The notes below the pieces were generated by a model. The model was not told where the DNA came from and searched no databases. It worked only from the letters and a program-made list of their open reading frames with translations. This document shows positions 16,873 through 23,880 of a DNA stretch of 64,000 nt, piece by piece. Source of the DNA: Nonomuraea rhodomycinica (GTDB taxonomy: Bacteria; Actinomycetota; Actinomycetes; Streptosporangiales; Streptosporangiaceae); assembly GCF_013363995.1 (NCBI RefSeq), contig NZ_JABWGO010000011.1, positions 290,510 through 354,509 of the forward strand. The letters run 5' to 3'. The translations under genes and the position numbers were made by a program. Each line of letters starts with the position of its first letter. Position 1 is the stretch's first letter.

Positions 16873-16926
16873 TGGGCCCAGCTACGGGGACGGCCTCCCC
16901 CCGAATGCCGTCCCCGGCTGGGCCCA
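16873..16926. ncRNA. candidate structured RNA element (20-bp hairpin with C-rich loop)
   Basis: TGGGCCCAGC + CGGGGACGGC pairs perfectly with GCCGTCCCCGGCTGGGCCCA, interrupted by one 2-nt bulge (TA), around the loop CTCCCCCCGAAT, which carries six consecutive C. Downstream lie two more inverted repeats, ACCGGCGTG/CACGCCGGT (about 16951-16985) and GGCCTTC/GAAGGCC (about 16987-17013). The C6 loop recalls actinobacterial 6C RNA, but only one such loop is seen, so identity is unproven. It could equally be a terminator of recG. This is the main content of the 400-bp gap 16723-17122. Confidence 0.4.
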
Positions 16927-17122
16927 CCCCTCGGGTCAGGTGCCGAGGGAACCGGCGTGCGGAAGGGCTCACGACCACGCCGGTCGGCCTTCTACTGGGT
17001 CACCTCGAAGGCCGCAGCACCCATCATGCGTGGCCGGTAGGGGCATGTGAATCACCCTTGCGTTCTCGAGGCCGACACTTGTCCACTCTTGACCTGCGCC
17101 GACGTGCGCGAGAATGGCTCAC

Positions 17123-17731
17123 ATGACTCGGATCATCGCGGGGAGCGCGGGCGGGCGACGGCTGGCGGTCCCGCCGGGGCGCGGCACGAGACCGACCAGC
17201 GACAGAGCTCGCGAAGGCATCCTCTTGACGCTCGACTCCCTGCACGGCGTGCGGGGCTCCCGGGTGCTGGACCTGTACGCCGGGTCGGGGGCCGTCGGGC
17301 TGGAGGCGCTGTCGCGGGGAGCCGAGCGCGCGGTGCTCGTCGAGTCCGACCCCAAGGCCGTCCGGGTGATCAGGACGAACGTGCGGGAGCTGGGCCTCGC
17401 CGGCGCGCACGTCGTGGCGGACAAGGTCGAGCGGTTCCTGAGCCGGCCGGCCGAGGACACCGGGGGCAAGGGTGGCCAACCTCACACCGGGGGGCCCGAG
17501 CCGTACGACATCGTGTTCGCCGACCCGCCGTACGCGGTGCCCGACGAGGAGGTCGCGCGGGTCCTGGAGCTGCTGCGCGATCAGGGATGGCTGGCCGAGG
17601 GCGCGCTGGTGGCGTTCGAGAGGGAGACCCGGGGAAAAGCGGTGGTATGGCCGGATGGTTACGTTGAGGAGAGGGTTCGCCGTTATGGCGAAGCGTCCGT
17701 TTGGTACGGTCGCGCCGCCGGTAATCCGTAG
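17123..17731 (+). CDS. rsmD: 16S rRNA (guanine(966)-N(2))-methyltransferase
   Basis: A 202-residue SAM-dependent methyltransferase modifying G966 of 16S rRNA. MTRIIAGSAGGRRL at the start, the SAM site VLDLYAGSGAVGLEALSRGA and the catalytic VFADPPY are diagnostic. Two ATGs (17114 and 17123) are possible; 17123 is chosen because the family begins with the MTRIIAG type. A short glycine-rich insertion (TGGKGGQPHTGGPEP) sits before the catalytic motif. coaD follows after 26 bp, so the pair is probably an operon. Confidence 0.94.
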   Translation: MTRIIAGSAGGRRLAVPPGRGTRPTSDRAREGILLTLDSLHGVRGSRVLDLYAGSGAVGLEALSRGAERAVLVESDPKAVRVIRTNVRELGLAGAHVVADKVERFLSRPAEDTGGKGGQPHTGGPEPYDIVFADPPYAVPDEEVARVLELLRDQGWLAEGALVAFERETRGKAVVWPDGYVEERVRRYGEASVWYGRAAGNP

Positions 17732-17757
17732 ACCTGCCCCATGACCAGGGAGGCGTC

Positions 17758-18234
17758 TTGCGCCGCGTTGTCTGCCCGGGGTCCTTCGACCCCATCACCA
17801 ACGGCCACCTCGACATCATCGCCCGGTCCGCCCGGCTGTACGACGAGGTGACCGTGGCCGTGCTCATCAACCTGGAGAAGAGCAGTCTCTTCACGGTCGA
17901 CGAGCGGATCGAGATCCTGCAGGCCGTGACCAAGGACTTCCCGAACGTCAAGGTGCGGAAGTTCCACGGCCTGCTCGTCGACTTCTGCAAGCAGAACGAC
18001 ATCCCCGCCATCGTCAAGGGCATCCGCGTGGTCAGCGACTTCGACTACGAGCTGCAGATGGCCCAGCTCAACTACCGGCTGTCCGGCGTCGAGACGCTGT
18101 TCATGCCGACCAATCCCGAGTACTCGTTCCTGTCGTCGAGCCGGGTCAAGGAGATCGCGCGGTACGGTGGGGACGTGTCCGGGCTGGTCCCCGACCTGGT
18201 CCACAAGCTGCTCGTCGAGCGGCTCAGGGGCTGA
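17758..18234 (+). CDS. coaD: pantetheine-phosphate adenylyltransferase
   Basis: Adenylates 4'-phosphopantetheine in coenzyme A synthesis. The 158-residue protein begins MRRVVCPGSFDPITNGHLDI, with the nucleotidyltransferase T/HxGH motif as TNGH, and carries the family end motif EYSFLSSSRVKEIA. The start is a TTG at 17758 set by GGGAGG five to ten bases upstream; no ATG or GTG fits. Same order rsmD-coaD in other actinobacteria. Confidence 0.96.
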   Translation: MRRVVCPGSFDPITNGHLDIIARSARLYDEVTVAVLINLEKSSLFTVDERIEILQAVTKDFPNVKVRKFHGLLVDFCKQNDIPAIVKGIRVVSDFDYELQMAQLNYRLSGVETLFMPTNPEYSFLSSSRVKEIARYGGDVSGLVPDLVHKLLVERLRG

Positions 18235-18305
18235 CCGCCACCTGGTATCCTTTCATTTCGGCCTTGTACGACGGCGACAGTTCCGCCATGCCTAGCGAGA
18301 GCAGG

Positions 18306-18857
18306 ATGACTCAGCACCTCGACCCCCGCTCGCCTTGGGTGATCTCGACCCACGACCTGGGAAAGCGGCCGGGAACGATGCGGCAGATGAGCCTCACTCT
18401 CCCGGCTTCGGCGGATCTCGGCGTCGACATGATCGGTGTCCCCAAGGACGCCGAGGTCGAGCTGGACCTCCGGCTCGAAGCAGTGATGGAAGGCGTGCTC
18501 GTGTCGGGCACGGCGCAGGCCCCGCTGACCGGGGAGTGCGCGCGGTGCCTCGACCCGCTGTCCTCGGACATCGAGGTCGATCTGCAGGAGCTGTTCTTCT
18601 ACTCCGACGAGGACGCCTCCGAGGACGACTCGCTGCTCGACGGGGAGCTGCTCGATCTCGAGCCGACGTTCCGCGACGCGGTGGTGCTCGCACTGCCGTT
18701 GAGCCCGGTCTGCCGTGACGACTGCCCGGGGCTCTGCACGGAGTGCGGGATCAAGCTGGCCGAGGCCGGCGCCGATCACCGGCACGAGAAGATCGACGCT
18801 CGCTGGGCGTCGTTGCAAGGTCTGGTTTCCGAGAACGATAACGATCAGGAGAAGTGA
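18306..18857 (+). CDS. DUF177 (YceD) family protein
   Basis: A 183-residue protein of the DUF177 family, encoded just before rpmF as in most bacteria and implicated elsewhere in 23S rRNA or ribosome metabolism. Cysteine pairs GECARCLDPL (near residue 80) and CRDDCPGLCTECG (near 140) probably bind a metal. An acidic stretch (FFYSDEDASEDDSLLD) lies between. ATG 18306 is preferred; ATG 18288 and a TTG upstream are alternatives. One base separates the stop from the L32 start, which argues for coupling. Confidence 0.88.
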   Translation: MTQHLDPRSPWVISTHDLGKRPGTMRQMSLTLPASADLGVDMIGVPKDAEVELDLRLEAVMEGVLVSGTAQAPLTGECARCLDPLSSDIEVDLQELFFYSDEDASEDDSLLDGELLDLEPTFRDAVVLALPLSPVCRDDCPGLCTECGIKLAEAGADHRHEKIDARWASLQGLVSENDNDQEK

Positions 18858-18858
18858 C

Positions 18859-19038
18859 GTGGCCGTCCCGAAGCGAAAGATGTCGCGGAGCAACACCCGC
18901 GCCCGTCGCTCCCAGTGGAAGACGACTGCTGTCGCCCTGGTGAGCTGCCCGCAGTGCCGTTCGCCCAAGCAGCCGCACATCGCGTGCCCCACCTGCGGCA
19001 CCTACAACCGTCGTCAGGTCATCGAGCCGTCCGCCTGA
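18859..19038 (+). CDS. rpmF: 50S ribosomal protein L32
   Basis: A 59-residue L32: MAVPKRKMSRSNTRARR at the start and the zinc-ribbon cysteines CPQCRSP and CPTCGTYNRR. The GTG at 18859 lies after GGAGAAGTGAC, so its ribosome site is inside the end of the DUF177 gene. A terminator-like hairpin follows, so DUF177-rpmF is a compact unit separate from rnc. Confidence 0.97.
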   Translation: MAVPKRKMSRSNTRARRSQWKTTAVALVSCPQCRSPKQPHIACPTCGTYNRRQVIEPSA

Positions 19039-19056
19039 TCTCGCAGTTGACGTGAT

Positions 19057-19087
19057 GCCGACCGGGTGCCATTGTGCCCCGGTCGGC
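19057..19087 (+). terminator. terminator after rpmF
   Basis: A perfect 10-bp stem GCCGACCGGG / CCCGGTCGGC around an 11-base loop, 18 bp after the L32 stop codon. No T tract. It separates rpmF from the ribonuclease III gene. Confidence 0.7.
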
Positions 19088-19228
19088 GTGAACGTCTCAG
19101 TCGCGTGCGGCGGCGGCTCGCCCGCGGTCGTGGTGGACGCCGGGGCTCTGTACCCCCCGACGCCCACCACGTTTTCGGGCATCCTCCGCAGCCGTCGCGC
19201 CAGGTGAAGGTGTCCGAGGAGGAAACCC

Positions 19229-19969
19229 GTGGGCGCAGGTCCCAAGCCGGTGGCCGTGGAGGTCGCCAGAGCAGAGCTGGAGCGAGTGCTGTCGATCAGC
19301 CTCGATCCCGACATTCTCGAGCGGGCGCTGACGCACCGCTCCTACGCGTACGAGAACGGCGGCCTGCCCACCAACGAGCGCCTGGAGTTCCTCGGCGACT
19401 CGGTGCTGGGCCTGGTGGTCACCGACACGCTCTACCGCAACCACCCCGACCTGCCCGAGGGTCAGCTCGCCAAGCTGCGGGCCGCGGTGGTCAACATGCG
19501 CGCCCTGGCCGACGTGGCGCGCGGGCTCGGCCTCGGCCGGTTCCTGCGGCTCGGCAGGGGCGAGGAGGGCACCGGCGGGCGTGACAAGTCGTCGATCCTG
19601 GCCGACACCCTGGAGGCGCTGATCGGCGCCGTCTACGTCGACAAGGGCCTGGACGAGGCGTTCCGCGTGGTCCACCTGCTCTTCGACCCGCTGATCGTGC
19701 GCTCGGCCTCGCTCGGCGCCGGGCTGGACTGGAAGACCTCCCTGCAGGAGCTCACCGCCTCCGAGGCGCTCGGCGTGCCCGAGTACCACGTCGAGGAGAG
19801 CGGGCCCGACCACGCCAAGTCGTTCACCGCCGAGGTGCGCGTGGGCGGCGAGTCCTACGGCTCGGGCAACGGGCGCAGCAAGAAGGAGGCCGAGCAGCAG
19901 GCGGCCGAGGCGGCCTGGACCCGCATCCGGGCCCGCCGCGAGCAGCGCGAGAGCCAGCCGGCGGGCTAG
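19229..19969 (+). CDS. rnc: ribonuclease III
   Basis: Double-strand-specific endonuclease for rRNA and mRNA processing, 246 residues. The signature NERLEFLGDSVLGLV, the second acidic motif LADTLEALIGAVYVDKG and a C-terminal dsRNA-binding domain (DWKTSLQELTASEALG to EAEQQAAEAAW) are clear. GTG 19229 is preceded by GGAGGAAA. mutM starts two bases after the stop, so the pair is cotranscribed. Confidence 0.96.
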   Translation: MGAGPKPVAVEVARAELERVLSISLDPDILERALTHRSYAYENGGLPTNERLEFLGDSVLGLVVTDTLYRNHPDLPEGQLAKLRAAVVNMRALADVARGLGLGRFLRLGRGEEGTGGRDKSSILADTLEALIGAVYVDKGLDEAFRVVHLLFDPLIVRSASLGAGLDWKTSLQELTASEALGVPEYHVEESGPDHAKSFTAEVRVGGESYGSGNGRSKKEAEQQAAEAAWTRIRARREQRESQPAG

Positions 19970-19970
19970 G

Positions 19971-20846
19971 GTGCCTGAGCTGCCGGAGGTCGAGGTCGTC
20001 CGGCGCGGCCTCGCGCAGTGGGTGGCCGGGCGGGAGATCGCCGCGGTCGAGGTGCTGCACCCCCGAGCGGTGCGCCGGCACGTGCCGGGCGCGGAGGAGT
20101 TCGCCGGGCGGCTGAAGGGCCGCGTGCTGCTGTCCGCCGAGCGGCGCGGCAAGTACCTGTGGCTGCCGCTGTCGGGGGCCGAGGAGGCGCTCATGGCCCA
20201 TCTGGGCATGAGCGGGCAGCTCCTCGTCGTGGATCCGGACTCCCCGCTGGAGAAGCACCTGCGAGTACGGTTCGCCTTCGCCGACGGCGGTCCCGAGCTG
20301 CGCTTCGTCGACCAGCGCACCTTCGGCCACGTCATGCTGACGCCGATGGAGGGCGGCGTGCCCGCGCCGATCTCGCACATCGCCCCCGACCCGTTCGAGG
20401 AGGCGTTCGACGACGACCGGTTCGCCGCCGCCCTGCGCCGCAGGCGCACCGAGGTCAAGCGGGCCCTGCTCGACCAGACCCTGATCAGCGGCGTCGGCAA
20501 CATCTACGCCGACGAGGCGCTGTGGCTGGCCCGGCTGCACTGGGCGCACCCCACGCAGTCGCTCACCCGGCCGAAGATCGCCGAGCTGCTCGCCGGGGTG
20601 CGCGAGGTCATGGCGGCCGCCCTGCGCCAGGGGGGCACGTCGTTCGACAGCCTGTACGTCAACGTCAACGGCGAGAGCGGCTACTTCGAGCGCTCCCTGG
20701 AGGCGTACGGCCGCCGCGACCTGCCCTGCTCGCGCTGCGGCAGCGCCATCGTCCGCGACGCGTTCATGAACCGTTCGTCGTTCTCCTGCCCGAGATGCCA
20801 GCGACGGCCGCGGCGGCCAGCGACAGCCCCGCGCCGAGCCACATGA
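19971..20846 (+). CDS. mutM: formamidopyrimidine-DNA glycosylase
   Basis: Bifunctional glycosylase/AP lyase removing 8-oxoguanine. The catalytic N-terminus (after Met) PELPEVEVVRRGL, lysine in RRGKYLWLPL, the H2TH region SGVGNIYADEALW and the C-terminal zinc finger CSRCGS...CPRC are intact; 291 residues. After the finger there is an extra basic, proline-rich tail of about 15 residues that is encoded inside the 83-bp overlap with the convergent MFS gene. The GTG at 19971 directly follows rnc. Confidence 0.96.
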   Translation: MPELPEVEVVRRGLAQWVAGREIAAVEVLHPRAVRRHVPGAEEFAGRLKGRVLLSAERRGKYLWLPLSGAEEALMAHLGMSGQLLVVDPDSPLEKHLRVRFAFADGGPELRFVDQRTFGHVMLTPMEGGVPAPISHIAPDPFEEAFDDDRFAAALRRRRTEVKRALLDQTLISGVGNIYADEALWLARLHWAHPTQSLTRPKIAELLAGVREVMAAALRQGGTSFDSLYVNVNGESGYFERSLEAYGRRDLPCSRCGSAIVRDAFMNRSSFSCPRCQRRPRRPATAPRRAT

Positions 20847-21945
20847 CGGCCGGGACCGACGCCCCGTCCACCACCCGCCCGCCGGCGAACGCGCCGAGCG
20901 AGATGGCCGCGTTGAACACCGCGGTCAGCATGGCCATGCCCGCCTCCCCGCCGCCGGCCCGGACGACCCACATCTGCAGGGTCACCGACACGCCCCCGTA
21001 GGCCACGCCCCAGAGCACCAGCAGAGCCGTCGCCGGGCCGATCGAGCCCGGCGTGGCGGCGAGGAGCGCGGTCGCGACCCCGATGAGCAGGGCCAGCGTC
21101 ACGAGGACGCCCCTGGGACGCCGGGCCGCCCGCGCCCCGGCCGCGAAGTTGCCCGCCACACCGGCCACGCCGTACCCGAGCAGGACGGCGCTCACGGCCG
21201 CGGCGCCGGCGCCCGCCGCCTGCTCCAGGAACGGCCGGACGTAGGTGTAGGCCGCGAAGTGGCCGGTCACCACGAGGGCGGTCACGACGAGCACCACCCT
21301 GAGCGGGCCCGCGCGCCACACCCGCCACAGGTCCGACAGGCGCGCGGCCCGCTCGGCGGGCAGAGCCGGCAGCAGCCGGGCCAGCGCGACGCACAGCGCG
21401 ACGGAGAGCAGCGCGACGGCCGCGAACGCAGCACGCCAGCCCGCGACCGAGGCGACGAACGTCCCGGCCGGCACGCCCAGCACGGACGCCACCGCGATGC
21501 CCGACGCGATCGTCGCCGCGGCCCGGCCGACCAGCGGCTCCGGCGCCAGCCGCGGCGCCAGGCCCACCGCGAACGCCCAGAACCCGCCGATGCTGACCCC
21601 CGTCAGCACCCGCGCCGCCAGCATCACCGGGTAGACCGGCGCCAGGGCGGCCAGCAGGTTGGCGACGGCGAGCAGCGCCATCAGCCCGCACAGCACCACC
21701 CGGCGGTCCAGGCGCCGCGCGGCCAGCGTGATCAGCGGCGCGGAGACGGCGGCGACGAGGCCGGGGGCGGTCATCATCAGGCCGGCCGTGCCGTCGGAGA
21801 CGCCCAGGTCGGCGCCGATCGGGGTCAGCAGGCCGACGGGCAGCATCTCGCTGGTGACAATGGTGAAGGTGCCCGCCGCGACGGCGGCCACGGCGAGGGG
21901 GCGCGCCGTCGTCACGGGCGCGGCATCGGAGACGGTAGGGGTCAT
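20764..21945 (-). CDS. MFS transporter, DHA1/AraJ-like efflux protein
   Basis: A 393-residue twelve-helix major facilitator of the drug or sugar efflux type: TFTIVTSEMLPVGLLTPI in helix 1, the loop APLITLAARRLDRRVVLCG, and RVLTGVSIGGFWAFAVG in helix 4. Substrate unknown. ATG 21945 is chosen; an 18-codon upstream extension is proline-rich and runs into the promoter region. Its 3' end overlaps mutM by 83 bp. Divergent from a LysR gene, its likely regulator, 79 bp away. Confidence 0.9.
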   Translation of the reverse strand: MTPTVSDAAPVTTARPLAVAAVAAGTFTIVTSEMLPVGLLTPIGADLGVSDGTAGLMMTAPGLVAAVSAPLITLAARRLDRRVVLCGLMALLAVANLLAALAPVYPVMLAARVLTGVSIGGFWAFAVGLAPRLAPEPLVGRAAATIASGIAVASVLGVPAGTFVASVAGWRAAFAAVALLSVALCVALARLLPALPAERAARLSDLWRVWRAGPLRVVLVVTALVVTGHFAAYTYVRPFLEQAAGAGAAAVSAVLLGYGVAGVAGNFAAGARAARRPRGVLVTLALLIGVATALLAATPGSIGPATALLVLWGVAYGGVSVTLQMWVVRAGGGEAGMAMLTAVFNAAISLGAFAGGRVVDGASVPAVMWLGAGLSLAAAAVAGISGRRTTNGS

Positions 21946-22024
21946 GACCCCAGCCTTCGGCTGTGGCGCCGGGGGAACAATGACGGGACGCTCAGGCAAG
22001 GTTTAGCTGGACTAAGGGGTGAGG

Positions 22025-22930
22025 ATGGAGTTCAGGGAACTGGAGTGCTTCGTGGTGCTCAGCGAGGAGCTCCACTTCGCGCGGGCCGCCGACCGGCTGT
22101 ACCTGTCGCCGGGCCGGGTCAGCCAGCTCGTACGGGCGCTGGAGACGCGGATCGGCGCCCGGCTGTTCGACCGGACGAGCAGGCGGGTGCGGCTCACGCC
22201 GCTCGGCGAGCGTTTCCTGGCGGATTTGCGACCGGCGTACGAGGGGCTGCGCGACGCGGTGGACCGGGCCAGGGCGGCGGCCCGCGAGGTGACGGGGACG
22301 CTGCGCGTCGGCTTCCTCGGCACGCCCACCGACCTCGTCACCGCGTCCGTGCGGGCCTTCGAGGCGCTGTACCCGTCGTGCGAGGTGACGCTGGTGGAGG
22401 TGCCGCTGTCCGACCCGTTCGGGCGGCTGCGCGCGGGCCTGGTGGACGTGGCGTTCACGCTGCTGCCGGTGGACGAGCCCGACCTGGAGACGGGGGCCGG
22501 CCTGAACCGGGTGCCGGTCAGCCTGGGCCTGCCCGCCGGCCACCCGCTCGCGGAGCGGCCCGCCGTGGACGCGGAGGAGCTGGCCGGCCTGCCGCTGATC
22601 GAGCCGGGCGGCCCGGCCCCGCGGGCGTGGCGCGAGCTGGTCGCGCCCGAGCGCACCCCGGCCGGTCGGCCCATCCCGCGAGGGGGTACGGTCACCACCA
22701 GCCAGGAGGGCATCACGCTGGTCGCGCTCGGCCGCGGCGGCATGCTGTTCTGCACGCCGACGGCGGCCTACCACGAGCGCCGAGACGTGGTGTTCGTGCC
22801 GGTGACGGGCCTGCCGGCGTCGGTGCTCGGGCTGGCGTGGCCGCGGGCCGGGGCGACGGCCGCGGTGCGCGCCTTCGCCGAGGCCGCCGCGGGCGTGGCG
22901 GGCCCGGAGGCGTGCCGCCGGGTGGCGTGA
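22025..22930 (+). CDS. LysR-family transcriptional regulator
   Basis: A 301-residue LysR protein: winged helix-turn-helix in residues 1-60 (FRELECFVVLSEELHFARAA then LSPGRVSQLVRALE), and the effector-binding fold from about residue 90 (GTLRVGFLGTPTDLV). LysR proteins commonly control a divergent neighbour, here the efflux MFS gene, with a shared 79-bp intergenic region containing AGGTTTAGCTGGACTAAG, an imperfect dyad. Start ATG 22025 gives MEFRELECFV. Confidence 0.93.
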   Translation: MEFRELECFVVLSEELHFARAADRLYLSPGRVSQLVRALETRIGARLFDRTSRRVRLTPLGERFLADLRPAYEGLRDAVDRARAAAREVTGTLRVGFLGTPTDLVTASVRAFEALYPSCEVTLVEVPLSDPFGRLRAGLVDVAFTLLPVDEPDLETGAGLNRVPVSLGLPAGHPLAERPAVDAEELAGLPLIEPGGPAPRAWRELVAPERTPAGRPIPRGGTVTTSQEGITLVALGRGGMLFCTPTAAYHERRDVVFVPVTGLPASVLGLAWPRAGATAAVRAFAEAAAGVAGPEACRRVA

Positions 22931-22950
22931 CGCGGGCCGCGCGGGCGAGA

Positions 22951-23030
22951 TGCGCGGGAAGCGGACGAGCTGCGCGGGAAGCGGACGAGGCGTGCGAGAA
23001 GCGAACGAGGCGCGCGGGAAGGGGCGGAGC
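22951..23030. repeat. four-copy 20-bp tandem repeat before acyP
   Basis: Exact 20-bp periodicity: 22951-22970, 22971-22990, 22991-23010, 23011-23030, consensus YGCGCGGGAAGCGGACGAGG with a few substitutions. It fills the whole gap between the LysR stop and the acyP start, ending exactly at the GTG. The last copy supplies GGGGCGGAG as the ribosome site. Confidence 0.85.
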
Positions 23031-23309
23031 GTGGAGGAGAGCGTACGGCTGACCGCCTGGGTCAGGGGACGCGTGCAGGGCGTGGGCTTTCGCTGGTGGA
23101 CCCGGGCGCGGGCGCTGGAGCTCGGCCTGGCGGGCTGGGCGCGCAACACCGACGACGGCCGCGTCGAGGTGGTCGCCGAGGGGCCGCGCGAGGCGTGCGT
23201 CAAGCTGCTGGAGTTGCTGAGGGGTTGCGACACGCCGGGAAGAGTCGATGGAGTAGTGGAGAGGTGGAGTGAAGTCCGAGGTGGTTTGGGGGGTTTCCGG
23301 GAGCGGTAG
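23031..23309 (+). CDS. acyP: acylphosphatase
   Basis: A 92-residue acylphosphatase hydrolysing carboxyl-phosphate bonds. The signature GRVQGVGFRWWT supplies the catalytic arginine and GWARNTDDGRVEVVAEG the catalytic asparagine. GTG 23031 starts it right at the end of the 20-bp repeat array; an open frame through the repeat could add 27 residues, but these are repeat-encoded (RGKRTSC-type) and unlike the family. Confidence 0.94.
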   Translation: MEESVRLTAWVRGRVQGVGFRWWTRARALELGLAGWARNTDDGRVEVVAEGPREACVKLLELLRGCDTPGRVDGVVERWSEVRGGLGGFRER

Positions 23310-23337
23310 TCGCTTTCGCTAAACCGCCCAAATGGGG

Positions 23338-23500
23338 TATAGTTATATGCACGGGAGTGCCCCGCGAGGGGCGTGACGGTCCGATCGACTTGACCGCCCA
23401 CACTGCCGGTGCGACTCTTGTTAAGTACCACGCGCACCCCTCCCGCGGAATATGAAGTGCGCGAACCAGTCTGGTCACTCAGCGTGGAGGACCCTTTACC
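23338..23500 (+). promoter_or_regulatory. promoter region and leader of the 64-residue coiled-coil gene
   Basis: The gap holds an unusually AT-rich patch with TATAGT at 23338-23343 (weak -35) and a second candidate, TTGACC at 23390-23395 with GACTCT 17 bp downstream. Between them is a small hairpin GCCCC-GCGA-GGGGC with a GNRA-type loop (about 23359-23372). Which promoter is used cannot be told from sequence. Confidence 0.4.
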
Positions 23501-23695
23501 ATGGCGAAGGCTCTACTCGGCCACGTCGGTGGTCCTGACCCTCGAATGGTCTCGGAGATGCGGCGTCTGCAGCAGCGGATCCGTGACCTGGAGGCAGAAC
23601 TCATCCGGCTTCAGGCCCAGAATGACGCTCTTGCGGCGCAAACCCGCGACGAGGCGCTCAGCCGCATGCAGGAGCGCGAGCCGGCACTCACCTGA
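23501..23695 (+). CDS. small conserved coiled-coil protein upstream of smc
   Basis: A 64-residue protein beginning MAKALLGHVGGPDPRMVSEM; residues 15-55 form one amphipathic helix with heptad-like leucines (LQQRIRDLEAELIRLQAQND). Small proteins with the GHVGGPDPR start are found in actinobacteria near smc; function unknown. ATG 23501 is the only sensible start. Followed by a 185-bp gap before smc containing the pair GGGACGTCTC / GAGGCGTCCC (about 23717-23740), a likely terminator. Confidence 0.8.
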   Translation: MAKALLGHVGGPDPRMVSEMRRLQQRIRDLEAELIRLQAQNDALAAQTRDEALSRMQEREPALT

Positions 23696-23716
23696 GAGTG
23701 ATCGGAACGCAAGATT

Positions 23717-23742
23717 GAGGGACGTCTCGGAGAGGCGTCCCT
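23717..23742 (+). terminator. terminator after the small coiled-coil gene
   Basis: GGGACGTCTC pairs with GAGGCGTCCC (one G-T pair) over a loop of a few bases, followed by TTGTTATTTG, one of few T-rich stretches in the region. This is a conventional intrinsic terminator. Confidence 0.75.
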
Positions 23743-23880
23743 TGTTATTTGCCCTCGTTCGGAATGTCTTGACGCCCCCTTTCCGCCTCCGGGCCGCGAC
23801 CTCACCGTGGTGGCCAGCGACGAGGCGCGCGGACCAGTAGGCTTTCCCGAAGTCCGTTCAGGGAGAAGGGGGGCCGGCTC

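Noticed and set aside
16931..16990. Resemblance of GGGAACCGGCGTGCGGAA to the start of a cobalamin riboswitch
   Set aside because: The conserved B12 box (GCCACTG type) is missing, and the next gene, rsmD, is not a cobalamin gene.
16781..17126. Open frames of 89 and 93 codons in the recG-rsmD gap
   Set aside because: They are translations of repeats and hairpins, without ribosome sites or protein-like composition.
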